Part shown: positions 12,717 through 25,722 of the stretch, piece by piece
How positions within the stretch are numbered: position 1 is the first letter of the stretch
Layout of the letters: every line of letters begins with the position of its first letter
Source: Sipunculus nudus
Lineage: Eukaryota; Annelida; Sipuncula; Golfingiida; Sipunculidae
Assembly (NCBI GenBank): GCA_026874595.1
Contig: CM049320.1
Location: 38,564,714 to 38,628,713, forward strand
DNA length: 64,000 bases
Direction of reading: 5' to 3'
Notes under the pieces: model-generated
Seen by the model: only the letters and a program-made list of their open reading frames with translations
What the model was told of the DNA's origin: nothing
Database searches by the model: none
Program-made: the position numbers and the translations under genes

Positions 12717-12846
12717 CAATGTTTGTTAGCAGACATTGTGTTTCATCAATAAGACAATATAGTATGCAAAGCATATTGGTTACCATAATGAAGCGGTGTA
12801 CTGATATGTATTAATATATTGATATAGGTATATTGATACAGCCCTA

Positions 12847-12851
12847 ATATA

Positions 12852-12889
<38 letters not shown>
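12847..12889. repeat. (TA)n microsatellite
   Basis: TA dinucleotide run interrupted once by a TG step. Confidence 0.95.
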
Positions 12890-12895
<6 letters not shown>

Positions 12896-13675
12896 TATAT
12901 AATGTCCATGAGATATAATTGAGTAATGTAAAATCTGATTAAAAGAAATATTTAAATAATAACTAATATAAGGGTATCAGGGAAAATAATTATCAGTGTA
13001 ATTATTTGGAAAATTTCTAGTGAAATATGTCTCCTGACCTTAAATAATACATTAATGTCAATTTCGAGGATATTAGGTATAACTGCGTCAGCAGCATCAA
13101 TGACATCTTTGTCAGCAGCAGCCAAAGTAGAGCAAAAATCAAGCCTTGTTATCATGGGAAATTTTTCATTCATCATCATCAAAATCAGGCACTGAACCTC
13201 CCCTGTGTAATTAACAAGGCTGAAAATTACACCTTGGCCTCATCAACAGGTTCTTGTTGCTTATCGTTGTTTCTTTTGGGATGTGTTCTTATCATTCAGA
13301 ATGCAGAGTCATGTCTTGTTCTCATCTGGAAGGTTGTGATGTGGGTCCCTATCACCATCCACCATTAAATGTTACTGCTAACATAATTATGATTTTTTAT
13401 CATCTCACACTGAAAATATACTGATTACATCCCCCATATCCTTGTTTTCTCATCATCATCATCATCATACTACTCATCATCTGTCATTCCCTTTTACCAC
13501 CACCACAGAAAAGACTTTGTGATATATCTTATTATTATTATTATAAATAATGTATCATTATTTTGAATATGACTCAGAAACAAATTTTCATAATATCATG
13601 ATCATCAATATTCTATTTTGTTACCAAGAATTATCATATCACTCATTTTTCTATCCTGGCCAAAATTTTATAAAT

Positions 13676-13706
13676 ATCATCATCATCATCATCATCATCA
13701 TCATTT
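13676..13706. repeat. (ATC)n trinucleotide microsatellite
   Basis: An uninterrupted ATC/TCA run. Related shorter runs lie at about 13452-13470 and 13776-13795, so the triplet has expanded three times within 350 bases. Confidence 0.9.
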
Positions 13707-16700
13707 CCATCAAGGGAATATTGGTTGAGCATTGGTATTGAAATATACTGCCTTAAACTCATATATTCCAGGGTATCATCATCATCATCTTCATCCTTTT
13801 AATTAGTGATTACATGATTCAGTAGACATTTTATGCTAACTGATAAAGCCTAAGAGTTTCTCTGTTATGTGGAAGGGGCAAAACATGCAGCAGTCCTGTT
13901 TTGTAACTAACATTTCACTCTCTTACTGACACCACAAAATTTTACTGTTTTCCTCTTGATCATCTTTACACTTATAAAACTAATATGACCCATGTTACTT
14001 TCTGAAGCTCTGTTCATAAATTAACAATCATCTTTCTTCATACTGATCTACAATTTGTTTATATTTCATGTGCATGAATTTGCAAATTATGGTTTCCCCA
14101 CAAACTTGACAGTTTCCTCGCATATATTACAAACTCCATGTGGGATAGTATTATTTCTAGAATTTTCTATTTTAGGTTTAGGAAAATACTTTGGCCAGGG
14201 CATGCTTGTGGATTCAGTTTTACACTAGCATGTGTAAATACATGAAAATATGTCAAGATGCCAGAAACCTTTCAGACCAAGCCTTCCAGCAAGGATTGTC
14301 TCTGCATCCACAATCAATGAGTGGAATCCTTTTGATTCGGAGAGTGACTCATGAAACTGATCAATAGCCAGAGCATTCCTACAATCACTGGCTAAATTTC
14401 ACAGATTCCATAAAATAAATACACCACTTCAACACACCTCCCTTCCCTGAGTTCTGCGGGAATTTTCCAGATCCTCTGATAAGAAGATGGTGCTCTAGAA
14501 AAAAAAAACCTGCCGTGTCCCTCACATTGACCCGATTACTCTCTCATGAAAAACGGACGTGGAAGAATTTTGCAGTGATGTTCAAGTTGAGAATTATATC
14601 CTGTTCCACACAAGCATGCCCCTTGAAACTTGGCAATTTTTTGTTTATAACTTATCAGATAATTTTTAACAAATAAGCTGCAATGCAACCTGTTATAGAC
14701 TTGCAATGAAGTAAATATTCCAGAAAATATTACATTGAAAATATAAACCAATTGAAAGTGGCCAAGGTCATTAGTCACATGCACAAATCTATGCAAATAG
14801 AAACTGCTGATTAGTTTTTTGGTTATCACAAATATCTAAACAAAAATTCTCGTCCACATTCACAATTGTGCCAAACTCTGCGATATTATTTAAGTTTGAG
14901 AGTATTATAGTCAAATACAAATGGGCAACTTTTAGTCAAACAGAATAAAGTATTTTCATCAGTGGCAGTTAACTCTGGAATACTATCTAGCTGTTGTAGC
15001 AGCAGAGACCAAAAAAAGCTATCAGGAAGCAGCTAGCACAAGGACATTCATAATTGTTGCTGCTTCATCCCAGTCGCATCCCATCGAGGTCCTATAACAG
15101 TCCCGCAGTAAATTAATCATGACCTCCTAGATGATATCGCAATCTTTGCTCCCCTGAGAATTACACCCAAAACCCTGAAAGAATGAACAGGCAGGGGCCA
15201 TTAAAATAATCATCCAATGACAATAACTAACCAAGGATATGAAGGATCTGAGCCCAGGGCACCTGGTACTCTGAGCTTACCACAGGAGGTATGCCACATC
15301 CTCCTCAAAACTTAAATCTGCGATTATGTGAAACTGAATTCTCTCATCAGCATCTGTTTTAAAACCCACCAAAACCTGTGTGGGCTCCTTCAAATCAGAA
15401 GCGCATAAATTCACTCGATAATTGGTCATTGAATGTGCAAAAAGATGGAAGAAAACAAATGAAATAAATAAAACAGACAGAGAGTTCTTCAAGATGGCAA
15501 GTGTAGAGAGGGTGTTTTGGTCCACATTAAAATTTGTCAAGTACGCCCGGTGGCACTTGAGTGTTCATTATGAGATCATATATAAACCACCCCACCTCCA
15601 GGTCTGCCAAACATCTGAGGTGTTTTAAAAATGCTCAATTAGGTGTGACCAGATGTGTTCCAATGGTGTTTCACAAATCGCTTCAATCTGTGAATCATTC
15701 CATCTCAGTGAGTTTCAAGTCTCCATTGACCCCCTCACTGGTCCACTTCTCCATCATGACAAAACACACCCAACCACTGACACTAACAGCTGAGTTTTAT
15801 TACCATCTTTATTATATTTATGGTAACCACCATGTTTACCACCGTGACCCATGGCTACCACATCCACTCCACCATGTAACTCAATATCAGTCTGCTTTCA
15901 GAACAAGCTCTTATGAGACATCATTTTTTCCTGTTTTGTATCTGAAGAATGTAATTCTTTTTTCCATTATTAAACCTCAGAACCAGGTGTGGTCACTACT
16001 GCACCTGAAGATTTTACACTTGCCGATTTTATTCTTCAGTAAAGCACTACAATATTTCTATTTAAGTGGAGCAGTTTCAATATGCTGACAAAACTCCATA
16101 TGCAGTACCAGTGTTTTACTTTTAAACAGCAGTAGGCATATTGATGAAATCTTTATGTATCTCATTAAAATAAGATGTCACAGGAAACTTGTAAGATAGT
16201 TATATAAATTATACTAAATTACTTGCATGAAATTTTATGGTTGTCATGGTTACTGACATGATGGCAGAACACTGATATGATTGTGTGCAAGTATAGGTAT
16301 TTGTAAAAGTGTTATCATGGAAAAATGATTATCCTGAAATCCTAATAATTCATATGGACCTCAGATAGTCAGAGATATATTTATGTAGGTAAAATGGGAA
16401 AAATAAATCCACCTCATTTACACTATCAACATAATGTTATTTTAATCACCCTAACATTTATGAATATCTGATTTAAATGGTTAAAATACTTTTATTAAAA
16501 TTCTTAGAACGGTAACAATTCTTTCAAATGTAGTTGCCTTAACTGTGTTATATATATTCTTCTCAGTCATAACAAGACACTGCATTCTCTTCCTGTTCTG
16601 ATGGCATTGTCAAATCACAAAAAAAAAACACAAAAGACATGATATCTCATATAACTAATTAAAACTTCTCATGCTATTTGTGGAATTTCCATCCAATTCA

Positions 16701-17440
16701 AAAAGGAATTGGTTATAATGAAGATGACATTATATATATGAATATAAGATTTGTAAAAACTGTAATATGTGAAGATTTCATATTTTACTGTATTCTTCTC
16801 ATTCAAAAGCAGCATGTATTTTACCTTATGTCATTTGGAAAGAAAGGTTAATAACGAACTTAAAAACTATATCTATGTATTTTATGGGAATTATGATATG
16901 GACATTATTTATTCTTAGGAACTCAATAGTTCAGTCATATGTGGTTCAGTTTATTTGGTACATCTGTAAGTTTTGTTTTTGTGCTGGAGCTATTGTTCCC
17001 AGTTTCTCTCTGCAGCGTAGTCCCCCGGTCTGCCATAATGAAGACTTGGAGAGCTTGGTTTATCTTGTGACTGCAACCAAATCACTATGTTGTTGTCCTT
17101 CATTTAACATGAAACTGTCATGAAAGAGTGCTCTCATGGGGAGGAAGCATTCTAAATCCTTTGCCTTCCCTGAGATGGAAGATAAGAGATTGTATCAAGA
17201 GAGTCATGGTCACAAAAAGCGTGAGAGGAAAAGGCACAAATAGCTATAAATATGTATGAGTGTACCAGAAAGAAGGAAGGGCAGTAAACTGAGGGGAAAA
17301 TGTAAAACAAGGAATTGTTTAAATTGTGAAGCGAAGAAAATAGACATGATAGGAAGGGGAAAATAACATATAATACTATATATTATAACATGTAATGCTT
17401 TAGAAGAAGATCATATTGACACTGAAAAGGTGTGCGTGTG

Positions 17441-17625
17441 GGTGCATGGGAATATGAGAGGAAAGAGAAAGAAGGAAAGAAAAAAAGACAGCAACAGAGA
17501 AAGAGAAAAAAACAAAGAAAGAAAAGTAAAAAGGGGAAAGCATGACACAGGCATTGAGATAGAAATTAATTTATAGAGAGAAAGAGAGAACAAGAATGAA
17601 AAGAAGAAAAGAGGCAAGGAATTAA

Positions 17626-17656
<31 letters not shown>

Positions 17657-17915
17657 AGAAAAGAAAATATATATAAAATATAAAGGGCAAAAGAATGACA
17701 GGGACATTTGGATAGAAACAGAGAGAAAGTGAGAAAAAGAAAGAAATAGGAAAAGAAGCAAGGAATTAAAGAGGGAGAGAGGGGGCAGGGGAGGAAAGAA
17801 AGGAAATAAGAAACAAAGAAAAAAGAAAGAAAATGGGGAAAGGATAGAAACAGAGAAAAGAGACAATGAGATATAAAGGGGAAAAGAAAAAGACAAAGAG
17901 GCAGTCAGAGACACT
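17441..17915. repeat. Long polypurine tract (A/G-rich on plus strand)
   Basis: Almost half a kilobase is A and G with rare pyrimidines. It includes a (GA)n run at about 17624-17650. A higher-order duplication of about 145 bp is visible: GCAAGGAATTAAAGAG occurs at about 17613 and about 17758, and GATAGAAA words recur in step. The minus strand is therefore open for 167 codons and translates as a Ser/Leu/Phe-only string, which is not a protein. Mirror-symmetric homopurine tracts of this kind can adopt intramolecular triplex (H-DNA). Confidence 0.85.
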
Positions 17916-17920
17916 ATTAC

Positions 17921-18588
17921 CAGCGAACCTGATAATTTAGGACTGAAGAGAGAGACCTAGGAGTTGGCAAAAATGTATATACAGAAAACCTAGAGGGCAA
18001 AGTAAAAGAGAAATGTGTCATGAACTACTAGTATGATCAATTGTATTGTTTGGAGTGTAGAAGGCCATGCTCTTGCTTTTCTTTTCATTTGATGGAAGTT
18101 ACCTATATATACTACTTTATATACTTAGCAGTAGATAACACACTCCTTACACAAGAGGGGCAGGTAGCATGGTATGATTCCTCAGAGAGACAGTGTGATA
18201 TCTAACTTCCTTCTATTCATTGTAGTAGTTGTCAGAACATTGTTTTTATAGTAGAAAAAAGGGCGTACTCTCCAGATAAAAAACAGAAGGAAACAGTCCT
18301 TATATCAGAAGACATATGGATTGACTGAGCTGAGAGTGGACGTACATCACACATGAGATGGGCGAGTGCCTACTGGAGTTACAACTGTTTTATTGCACAA
18401 TGGAAACACCATTTGCTGCAAGTCACAAAGGTATGGGTTAAATTCTCATGGGAAGGGGCTTTTATTTTTCAACCCATCTTCTGATTCTTCAATATATATA
18501 TACCACAATTAGGACGAGAGACCGAGAGAACAAAGGGACAGATGACAACATTTTCTCTCTCAACTCTCCCTGTGTCTCTTCTCTCATT

Positions 18589-18633
<45 letters not shown>

Positions 18634-19249
18634 GTATATATATATATCATATATAATCCACTTACACTGACATATGTTGAAACAAGTTTACAAACACAGA
18701 ATATTTATTGAGTGGTGTCAAATACTGATATAGTGTGGGCGCATATACATATTTATTTATAATTTCATACAGGTGGCCCTAACTGGTTATTATGCTTGAT
18801 TATAGGTGCCATGTGTTAAACATATTTCGACTATTCATCATCAAACTAAACAAGGACAAACAAAGCCTGTTAACAATCAGTCTGTCCTGACAGTGCCAGA
18901 AGTTATTATATAATAAGTTTATACCTGATACCTGAATTACTGAGACCGGAAATATCTACAATGTGTAATGCATTAAGAACCGTGTGTTGTACTGTTTGAC
19001 TCGAACTATTATTTTGCCAATTGCACACAGGTCAGGGACAAATCATAATTATCAAATGTAACCAAATGATACTTCAAGAAAATTTCCCATAGTATTTTGA
19101 ACAGGGTATGCCATGACATATACACATACAGAAATTAGGAAATCTTTCACATCCAGATATCAACAAATATTGCTGACCAAATACATAATTATGTATGTAA
19201 ATATGTACACACACATACTTATTATTAAACATAGAGATAATTAGAAAAG
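17921..19249. other. AT-rich spacer with (TA)n tract
   Basis: No gene seen. Contains the (TA)n tract at 18592-18648 and otherwise plain AT-rich sequence. Confidence 0.5.
18592..18648. repeat. (TA)n microsatellite
   Basis: TA run with two single interruptions (TTTA and TGTA steps). It generates a spurious Ile-Tyr ORF on the plus strand. Confidence 0.95.
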
Positions 19250-19500
19250 TAATCAGAGACCAGATTTATACCTCCACCAGGAACCTAATCTAAATTCAGT
19301 GTGTGCTGCACAGACAGATGTACATGTGTCATGATTAACCAGCTCCATGGTTGTACCACAGGTATGCTCTGCTCCCCAGAACAACAGTGGCCACAATACC
19401 AGTGAATAGCTCTGGTCCATACAAGTGACCAAAATTGAATCCTTTGAACAAAAACATATTGAGGTGATCCAGGTTGTCACTAAAATTACTGGACTGTTCC
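19250..19500. promoter_or_regulatory. GC-elevated complex island D, candidate conserved element
   Basis: A short complex segment with balanced base composition and no repeats. It is open on the minus strand for 75 codons without protein-like features or framing splice sites. Candidate regulatory DNA only. Confidence 0.22.
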
Positions 19501-19818
19501 TTTAGTGTTAGTTATCCAATCCCTCCACAAAATTTTATGAAAATCTACAAAAATCAACAAAAATATTCAACCAACCAACAGCAATGAAAACATAATATCT
19601 CCTGGGGGTGGTATAAAAATATGAAGATTTGGGAATGTTAAAGAAAAAGCATTATTCTACTCTAAACTTTGCTGATACATGCCCCTTTGCCAAATTCTCT
19701 CTATACAAACAGATTCTAAATTGGCCACCTCTAATATTTTAACTATATGTTATCATTTCTAGGTTAATCCTAGCCTTGTGCATATAAGAATATTCATTTC
19801 TCTTTTATATGTATGGAA

Positions 19819-19854
<36 letters not shown>

Positions 19855-20239
19855 ATGTATAAAAGAGGTTATGTTTTCATTAACGTTTGTTTTATGTTGG
19901 TTATCTTGATTTACTTAGATTGTGATCTGGGATACTTGCTTCCTCTAGATCAGCTTTCTCATTCTCATCTATAATCACTCAAACTTAACTATGCATGGGT
20001 ATTAATTTGAAGGGTTCTTAAGTCTTAAAGGATTTTTTGGTCAGCTGGTGCAGTGGGAGCACAGGCACTCACTAGCACTTTAATCTGACTTGGAATCCAT
20101 ATACAGCTGAATGATGAAGCAATTTATTTTCTTTTTAACATGAACATTATTACGCATTCAACACTCATGGAGGAAAATGCACTCTCTTCAGTGCCCTCTA
20201 ATTTAAAATAACATTAATTTTTTTGTCATGAGTGTTTTC
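19501..20239. other. AT-rich spacer with a (TA)n-(TG)n tract
   Basis: No gene seen. A compound (TA)n followed by (TG)n microsatellite lies at 19820-19859. Confidence 0.5.
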
Positions 20240-20760
20240 AAGGAGAGGTATCTGAGAGGGCAACTAAATTATTCCGAATGCAACTTCCCTGCTCCTTTCT
20301 TACACTCTTATATTGGCAACATGGTCACTGATTGGCTTATTTCTGCCGACCAAATTTCTAAAAGCTCTTATCCTGTGTAAAAATTCAGTGGAAGACGAAA
20401 AGATGCCGTCCCATACTAGCATAAGATAATGGCTATCTACAGCTAATTCTCAGTGACAGAAGAGTTCAGTAAACTCGATGCTACTACTCTGGCATGTATT
20501 GATTCCGCTATGAGCCTTTGGCGTTGCAGTGACAGCCGTAACATGGACATTCCAACAACATGCTTGTGTAATGATCATTAAAAGAAAGGGCCACATCAAA
20601 TTCACCATAGATATCCCAAACACAAGGTGACTTTGAAAACACCCATTTGAACACTAGCTGCTACTGATGCACAGCTTGAATAATGTCACACTGGTTTTAG
20701 TGTCTTCGTAGCCTTCTAAAGTCTTGATCTAAGGCTGTTACATCATCATATTTGTACAAT
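20240..20760. promoter_or_regulatory. GC-elevated complex island E, with X-box-like palindrome
   Basis: Complex, repeat-free sequence. GGCAACATGGTCAC at 20315-20328 matches the RFX X-box architecture, two half-sites around an AT step (reverse complement GTGACCATGTTGCC). Words such as TAATGATCATTA near 20569 are palindromic homeodomain-type strings. No coding signal. Candidate cis-regulatory element by inference. Confidence 0.3.
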
Positions 20761-21805
20761 CTTGGTGGTCAACATATGCAGGAAGCGGATTTGTAGAAAG
20801 ACTTCCTGTATATTTAAGAGAACCACCAGGCTGTTGGGATTACATGGTGCCATAACTGAAGAAGACACTCCGATTTACGTGACATACAAAGAATTTATTC
20901 AAAATTATGCTTCCTTGAATTTCACCCAAAAAAATTATAGACTAATTCTCAGGGTTTTTTTAATGTAAAACTCCCATTCAGTGAAAGTTGGTATGTATTT
21001 AAAATTTTTCTTAAATGCCTAGCAGAAAATCCAGAGTCATTATTTTCAGGTCTGTTGCAAGGACACATAAGAACTGGTGGTAACGACCTATTTATGAAAG
21101 TGAACAAGAAGTGAAACTACCAATAAAATTGGCAGATTCATCGACTTCATGGCGATGGCTTGTTTAAAGATTCGATACACAGAACTGTAAACTGGGCTGG
21201 GGTACTGAAAGAAATAAACTCTGCAGAGCCACTAGACTTGGTAGTAAAATTTCAATATTTACAACATTTGTAGAACACAACCTGGTCTCACATCCCTACC
21301 GATTTTCTCCTGTTCCCGAAGAGGTCTCTAAGGCTACAATTTACAATCTCAACCAATACAACAAAAACACTTCCCCAGCTAAACCTAAAACCGGTGATGG
21401 AGGAGCCCATTTAAATCGAAAGGACTTATGTGACCCAAAAAAATTATGGCTGATCTGAATATTTATAAACACTTTAAAATTGGGTCATAAAATAGATGTA
21501 ACTAACAGATGATAAACTAATTGGGGAAGCCAAGGTCCCACAGTAAGTTATACTATATATCTTATACTAAATCTAAATTAATCAGTTATAAACATTTTAT
21601 ATATATAATAAATATATTTTAAATATGTATATTTATTATTTATAAAATAAATATCTTTATATTATATTTTTTACTATTTATTACACACATATAAATATAT
21701 ATTATATTTTATTATATATAACATTATATATTATGTTAAACCAGTTAACACAACATCTATAATATATATATTTATATATATATTTAAATAAATACACTAT
21801 ATATA

Positions 21806-21862
<57 letters not shown>

Positions 21863-22369
21863 AAAATATACCACAGGAAAAATATAAGAGTATATAATAT
21901 AATAAGAAGATATAAATTTATTAAAATCAGTTCTCATATCTTTTACTAATATTAACTAAAATTATGTATGTCTATTTACATATAAAAAAGGTTTCACACA
22001 AATATTTTGTCTAACATTGTGACCATAAGCATAGGCTAGGTATAAGTTTATGTTTTCTTTGGAAAAAATTCTCTGTGAAATTGATTAAACAAAAACACTG
22101 ATTTTTAGAATACCTGTATTCATTCATATGAATGAGGAGCGACTGTGTGTGAGGAGGGTGTGTTTAAATGAATACACCTGCAGATACAAAGTATAACAAC
22201 CAATAAGTCCCAAAACAAACAAACAGACACACACGCTTACAAAAACAGTCACCAAATATATATTGTTACCATACTGGTGGGTAAATATAAAGAGCAAATA
22301 ATCCTATTTAAGTTCATTAGGTTATAGAGTACAAAGAGATGATTACCAAATGACAGGAGCTTGTAAACA
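20761..22369. other. Very AT-rich spacer
   Basis: No gene seen. The segment from 21540 to 21900 is almost pure A/T, with a long (TA)n tract at 21811-21858. Confidence 0.55.
21811..21858. repeat. (TA)n microsatellite
   Basis: Uninterrupted TA run inside a longer A/T-only region starting near 21590. Confidence 0.95.
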
Positions 22370-22860
22370 AATCCCGTTCCCATTGTGTGAGGCAAGTAAT
22401 GATGATTTTATCACATAAAGCCCTGGCTTTCCCTGCACTCACCCCCTGCTGTGAAGAGAACCTTTAATAGGAGAAAACGCATCCTGCGCATTCGACAAAC
22501 AGACAGTCAGCCAAGTAGCTTGCGATATATGTCTCATTTCAGACCAGGGGATATTAAACGGATCACCCTCCAAGTGCCGGTTTGAGCGGGGTATGACATA
22601 AAGTAACTGTATACAGGTCCCAATTGTAGCCTGGCTAACAAGCCGTGTTTTATCACTGTCAATGACAAAGGACTTTGACATATATTCGATTCCATAACAG
22701 GGGCAAAGCATCCGCGACCGACATGAAAAAGGCACAAATATCAATACGTTTGACATATGTATTGGCTTGTTAAATTAATATTGCTTCTTTATGTCATTCT
22801 GCGTTCTTAGCTGACGAGGACTTCACCTGGGTTGCCCCTGGCCAGAAGTGATGTCTTATT
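22370..22860. promoter_or_regulatory. GC-elevated complex island F, candidate conserved element
   Basis: One of the clearest composition islands: complex, repeat-free and open in two minus-strand frames (22439-22756 and 22534-22737) simply because AT stops are scarce. Neither translation looks like a protein. GATAAA/TTATCAC-type words and ATTTAATATT-type words surround a core rich in CpG-containing words (AAACGCATCC, TCCGCGACCG, ATACGTTTGAC). Regulatory function is inferred only from complexity and context. Confidence 0.3.
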
Positions 22861-22970
22861 CCATTCAGGTACTTTCCATATATATATATACATATATGTA
22901 CATGTTTATGTGTGTGTGTGTTAGTATAGTACTAGAGGTTTAATATGTTTAGACATATATGCATCTGTTT

Positions 22971-23048
<78 letters not shown>

Positions 23049-24749
23049 TAAGTTGTAATTAAATTCAGACAGATAGAGCTCAGAACAGAGTTGACATATC
23101 AATAGGCAAGTTCTAGAAAAACTACACTTAACCTGCTTGAAATATATATGTGTCAGTTTCATTATATGTTTGGAGTCTTTTACATTATAAGTAATGCTGA
23201 GTGACCCTTAGCTGATTCGGCAGAACGATAGAGGCATGACCAAACCTCAACCAAAGAAAAAAACATTTCTGGTGACTCATAAAATATACATATGTCAATA
23301 TAATCACCTAATTATTGCTGTGTGATTGCTAGCTAATTTATGGTCACCATGGCAATGACAGCTGCCATGACAGCTGAGAGTTTTGCAAGAGAATGATTAA
23401 AGTTTAATATAGACTATAGTTGTAAAGAAAGAGCTGCTTCCTAATTATTTTAATTAATTTACATAATTTAAGTCTATTTTAATTATTGTAAGCTTCATGT
23501 TAAAAATCATGCAGATTTACTTCAGACAGAAAACTGGCATTTTTTATCATATTTCACCAGTTGCACAAAAAAATAAGTTTTACATCATATATGAATCCAC
23601 TGAATTTTTATTAATTTATTAAGCTTTCTGAAGCTCTTTAAATATCTTGACTTGATATGATAATATATATATGTTTAATATATGATATAATATAAATATA
23701 TAAATATATATTCATAAAAAATTGGCCTCTGGGTCATGATACTCAGCAAACAACTTAAGCAGAGGACTTTATATTTTCAAATATATGTATAACTTTGGTT
23801 CTGACATTTTATGAGGCTTTTGTTTTTATTTTTTTAGGGATTCATATAAGTAGTGATCGACATATATTTTATGAGGTTCTTGTAAATTTTGTATTGGATC
23901 GATAAATTTATGGAAATTTGTACATTTAGGTATACTGAGTTGAATGATACAAGTACGTAAAGTATGTATTGGGTTCATGTATGATCAGACCTATACAACA
24001 TATGGAACATAAGGAAAGCGGAAAGCATCTATTATCAACTGTTATCCTACTATACTATCAGGTTTTGAGCATGGTAAAATAAAATGTTTAATTCTACTCT
24101 TAATTTCACAGATACAGGTCCCTTGCCTCAAAAATCTCACTGAAGATAGATAATTGCACTGGGCACTGAAAGTATCAAAATGAAAGTATCAAACCCTTAC
24201 ATGTTTATTTCCCCCAGTTTCTTGAACTGCTAACAGGGCCTGCCATTTTGTGTACCTACTAAACCCTGAATGCCACAAGAAGGCCCCATGTCCAAATTAT
24301 GGGTACTCCACTAGTGTTATAAGGCTCTAGATATTTTGTTACAGATTTATACATTTCAAGACTTTTTGCGCAAGGCTGTATGTTGAGTTTAACACTACAG
24401 GCATTACATAATGTATATGATTGAGAAATAAAACTGGTACACAGGGACTGAAGTGCAGTATTTAACAGTTTCTGCATTCCATATGTTATCAGGTTTGTAT
24501 AATTTTTCTGGCTAAAACAGTTGTTGGTAACCACAGGACAGTAATTTCCATTTAACAGAACTGCTTGGAAATATACAAGGGACAGTTTTTTTGACCAAGC
24601 AATTGACTGCTGGGGTCATCATGCGTGAATTGGGGAGAAAAGAAATGTATCCATCGTGCTTAGATTAATTAAATGTTGCTGAGGGGCTGTTTTCATGTTA
24701 CTCAATCTTGAGAAATGCTCTTATCACTGCACAAACTGAAAAAAAAATA
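22861..24749. other. AT-rich spacer with long (TA)n tract
   Basis: No gene seen. Holds the longest TA tract of the window (22973-23041) and an X-box-like palindrome GTCACCATGGCAAT at 23343-23356. Confidence 0.5.
22973..23041. repeat. (TA)n microsatellite, ~69 bp
   Basis: The longest uninterrupted TA run in the window. It yields an Ile-Tyr pseudo-ORF on the minus strand. Confidence 0.95.
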
Positions 24750-25360
24750 ATTCTGTGGTTGTCAGCAGTTCATGCATTTCAACTTTATATCCCCCTGAGG
24801 AGAAGCAGTTCTTCACAGCCGGAAGAGGCGTCCGTAAGAGGCGGAGAAACAAGTTTAACATACATCTCAGGGATCTCCTGTTAACTCTGTACAATATACA
24901 GGGACTAATAAATTACAGAGTAGCCACATGGCCATCGCTACTCCTAAACTGACCTATTAATTAATTCTCTGTCCCTTTGCTAATCAGCAGATACAAAGTG
25001 CGACACAAACAGGTATTTTTCATCCTTTTGAATATCTGACGTTTTTCCACTCTTCACTGCATGAGTAACTAAGCGGGGAGACCTTAATTACCTATCGCAC
25101 AAGGCCATGGCTTAATATGTCATCACAAACCTCATGTGCCTCTTTGAGAGAAGGAATTTGTTTGATATATGCAGCAAAACTGGCTTCTTATCTTAATGCC
25201 CAGTCTCCAGGGTAATAGTTTCACCAGTGATCACTAGATGTCATGTCAAAGGAACAAAGTTCTGATGAAATTTTAGTAATTACTAACTGCAGAGGTGAAG
25301 GAACGTGTGGCTTCTGTGGCCATCATGCCCTGATTGCCATTAACATTTCAGCGGCCATAT
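24750..25360. promoter_or_regulatory. GC-elevated complex island G, candidate conserved element
   Basis: A complex segment with homeodomain-type sites (TATTAATTAATTC near 24954, CCTTAATTACC near 25082), a GTCATCACAAAC word and balanced composition. A 65-codon plus-strand frame (24755-24952) includes a basic KRRRNK cluster but has no splice or start context to support it. Candidate regulatory DNA; a short exon is not excluded. Confidence 0.28.
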
Positions 25361-25669
25361 TTTGTTTATTCATGTACTCTGTATATTAAAATGACTTGAA
25401 GTGAGAGGGCTTTTAAAATAACACATACATTTTGAGCTACATATGAGTCAATTTTTTAAAGTTAAATGTCAAAAGACCACTGTATTTGATTTTTTAAGAG
25501 TAACAATCAATATATTCCTGCTTGTCTATGATGTGGGGATATTTACAGGTAAAATTAAAAAATCATCCACATTCTATATATGTTAATATAAACAATTTCA
25601 AACCATGTTTTATTTATTTCAACAATTATCAATAATGATGATATTACATATATCATCATTTATTATAAA

Positions 25670-25722
<53 letters not shown>

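Larger units (their letters stand above)
11801..17264. other. Microsatellite-rich non-coding stretch
   Basis: Holds two long (TA)n tracts, several (TCA/ATC)n runs (13452-13470, 13676-13706, 13776-13795) and a 38-bp tandem duplication. Between about 14.9 and 16.1 kb the sequence is somewhat less AT-rich. A 175-codon frame (15561-16088, non-ATG start) there shows no protein-like pattern. An X-box-like palindrome GTTGTCATGGTTAC sits at 16240-16253. Confidence 0.5.

Noticed and set aside
15561-16088. 175-codon plus-strand open frame, the longest in the window
   Set aside because: It starts at GTG, has no protein-like composition or motif, lies in a somewhat less AT-rich patch and has no acceptor/donor pair with consistent phase. 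Best seen as a chance frame.
17411-17914. 167-codon minus-strand frame rich in Ser, Leu and Phe
   Set aside because: A pure consequence of the polypurine tract: a pyrimidine-only strand cannot contain stop codons.
12427-23162. Ile-Tyr repeat 'proteins' at 12427-12612, 18448-18711 and 22932-23162
   Set aside because: Translations of (TA)n microsatellites.
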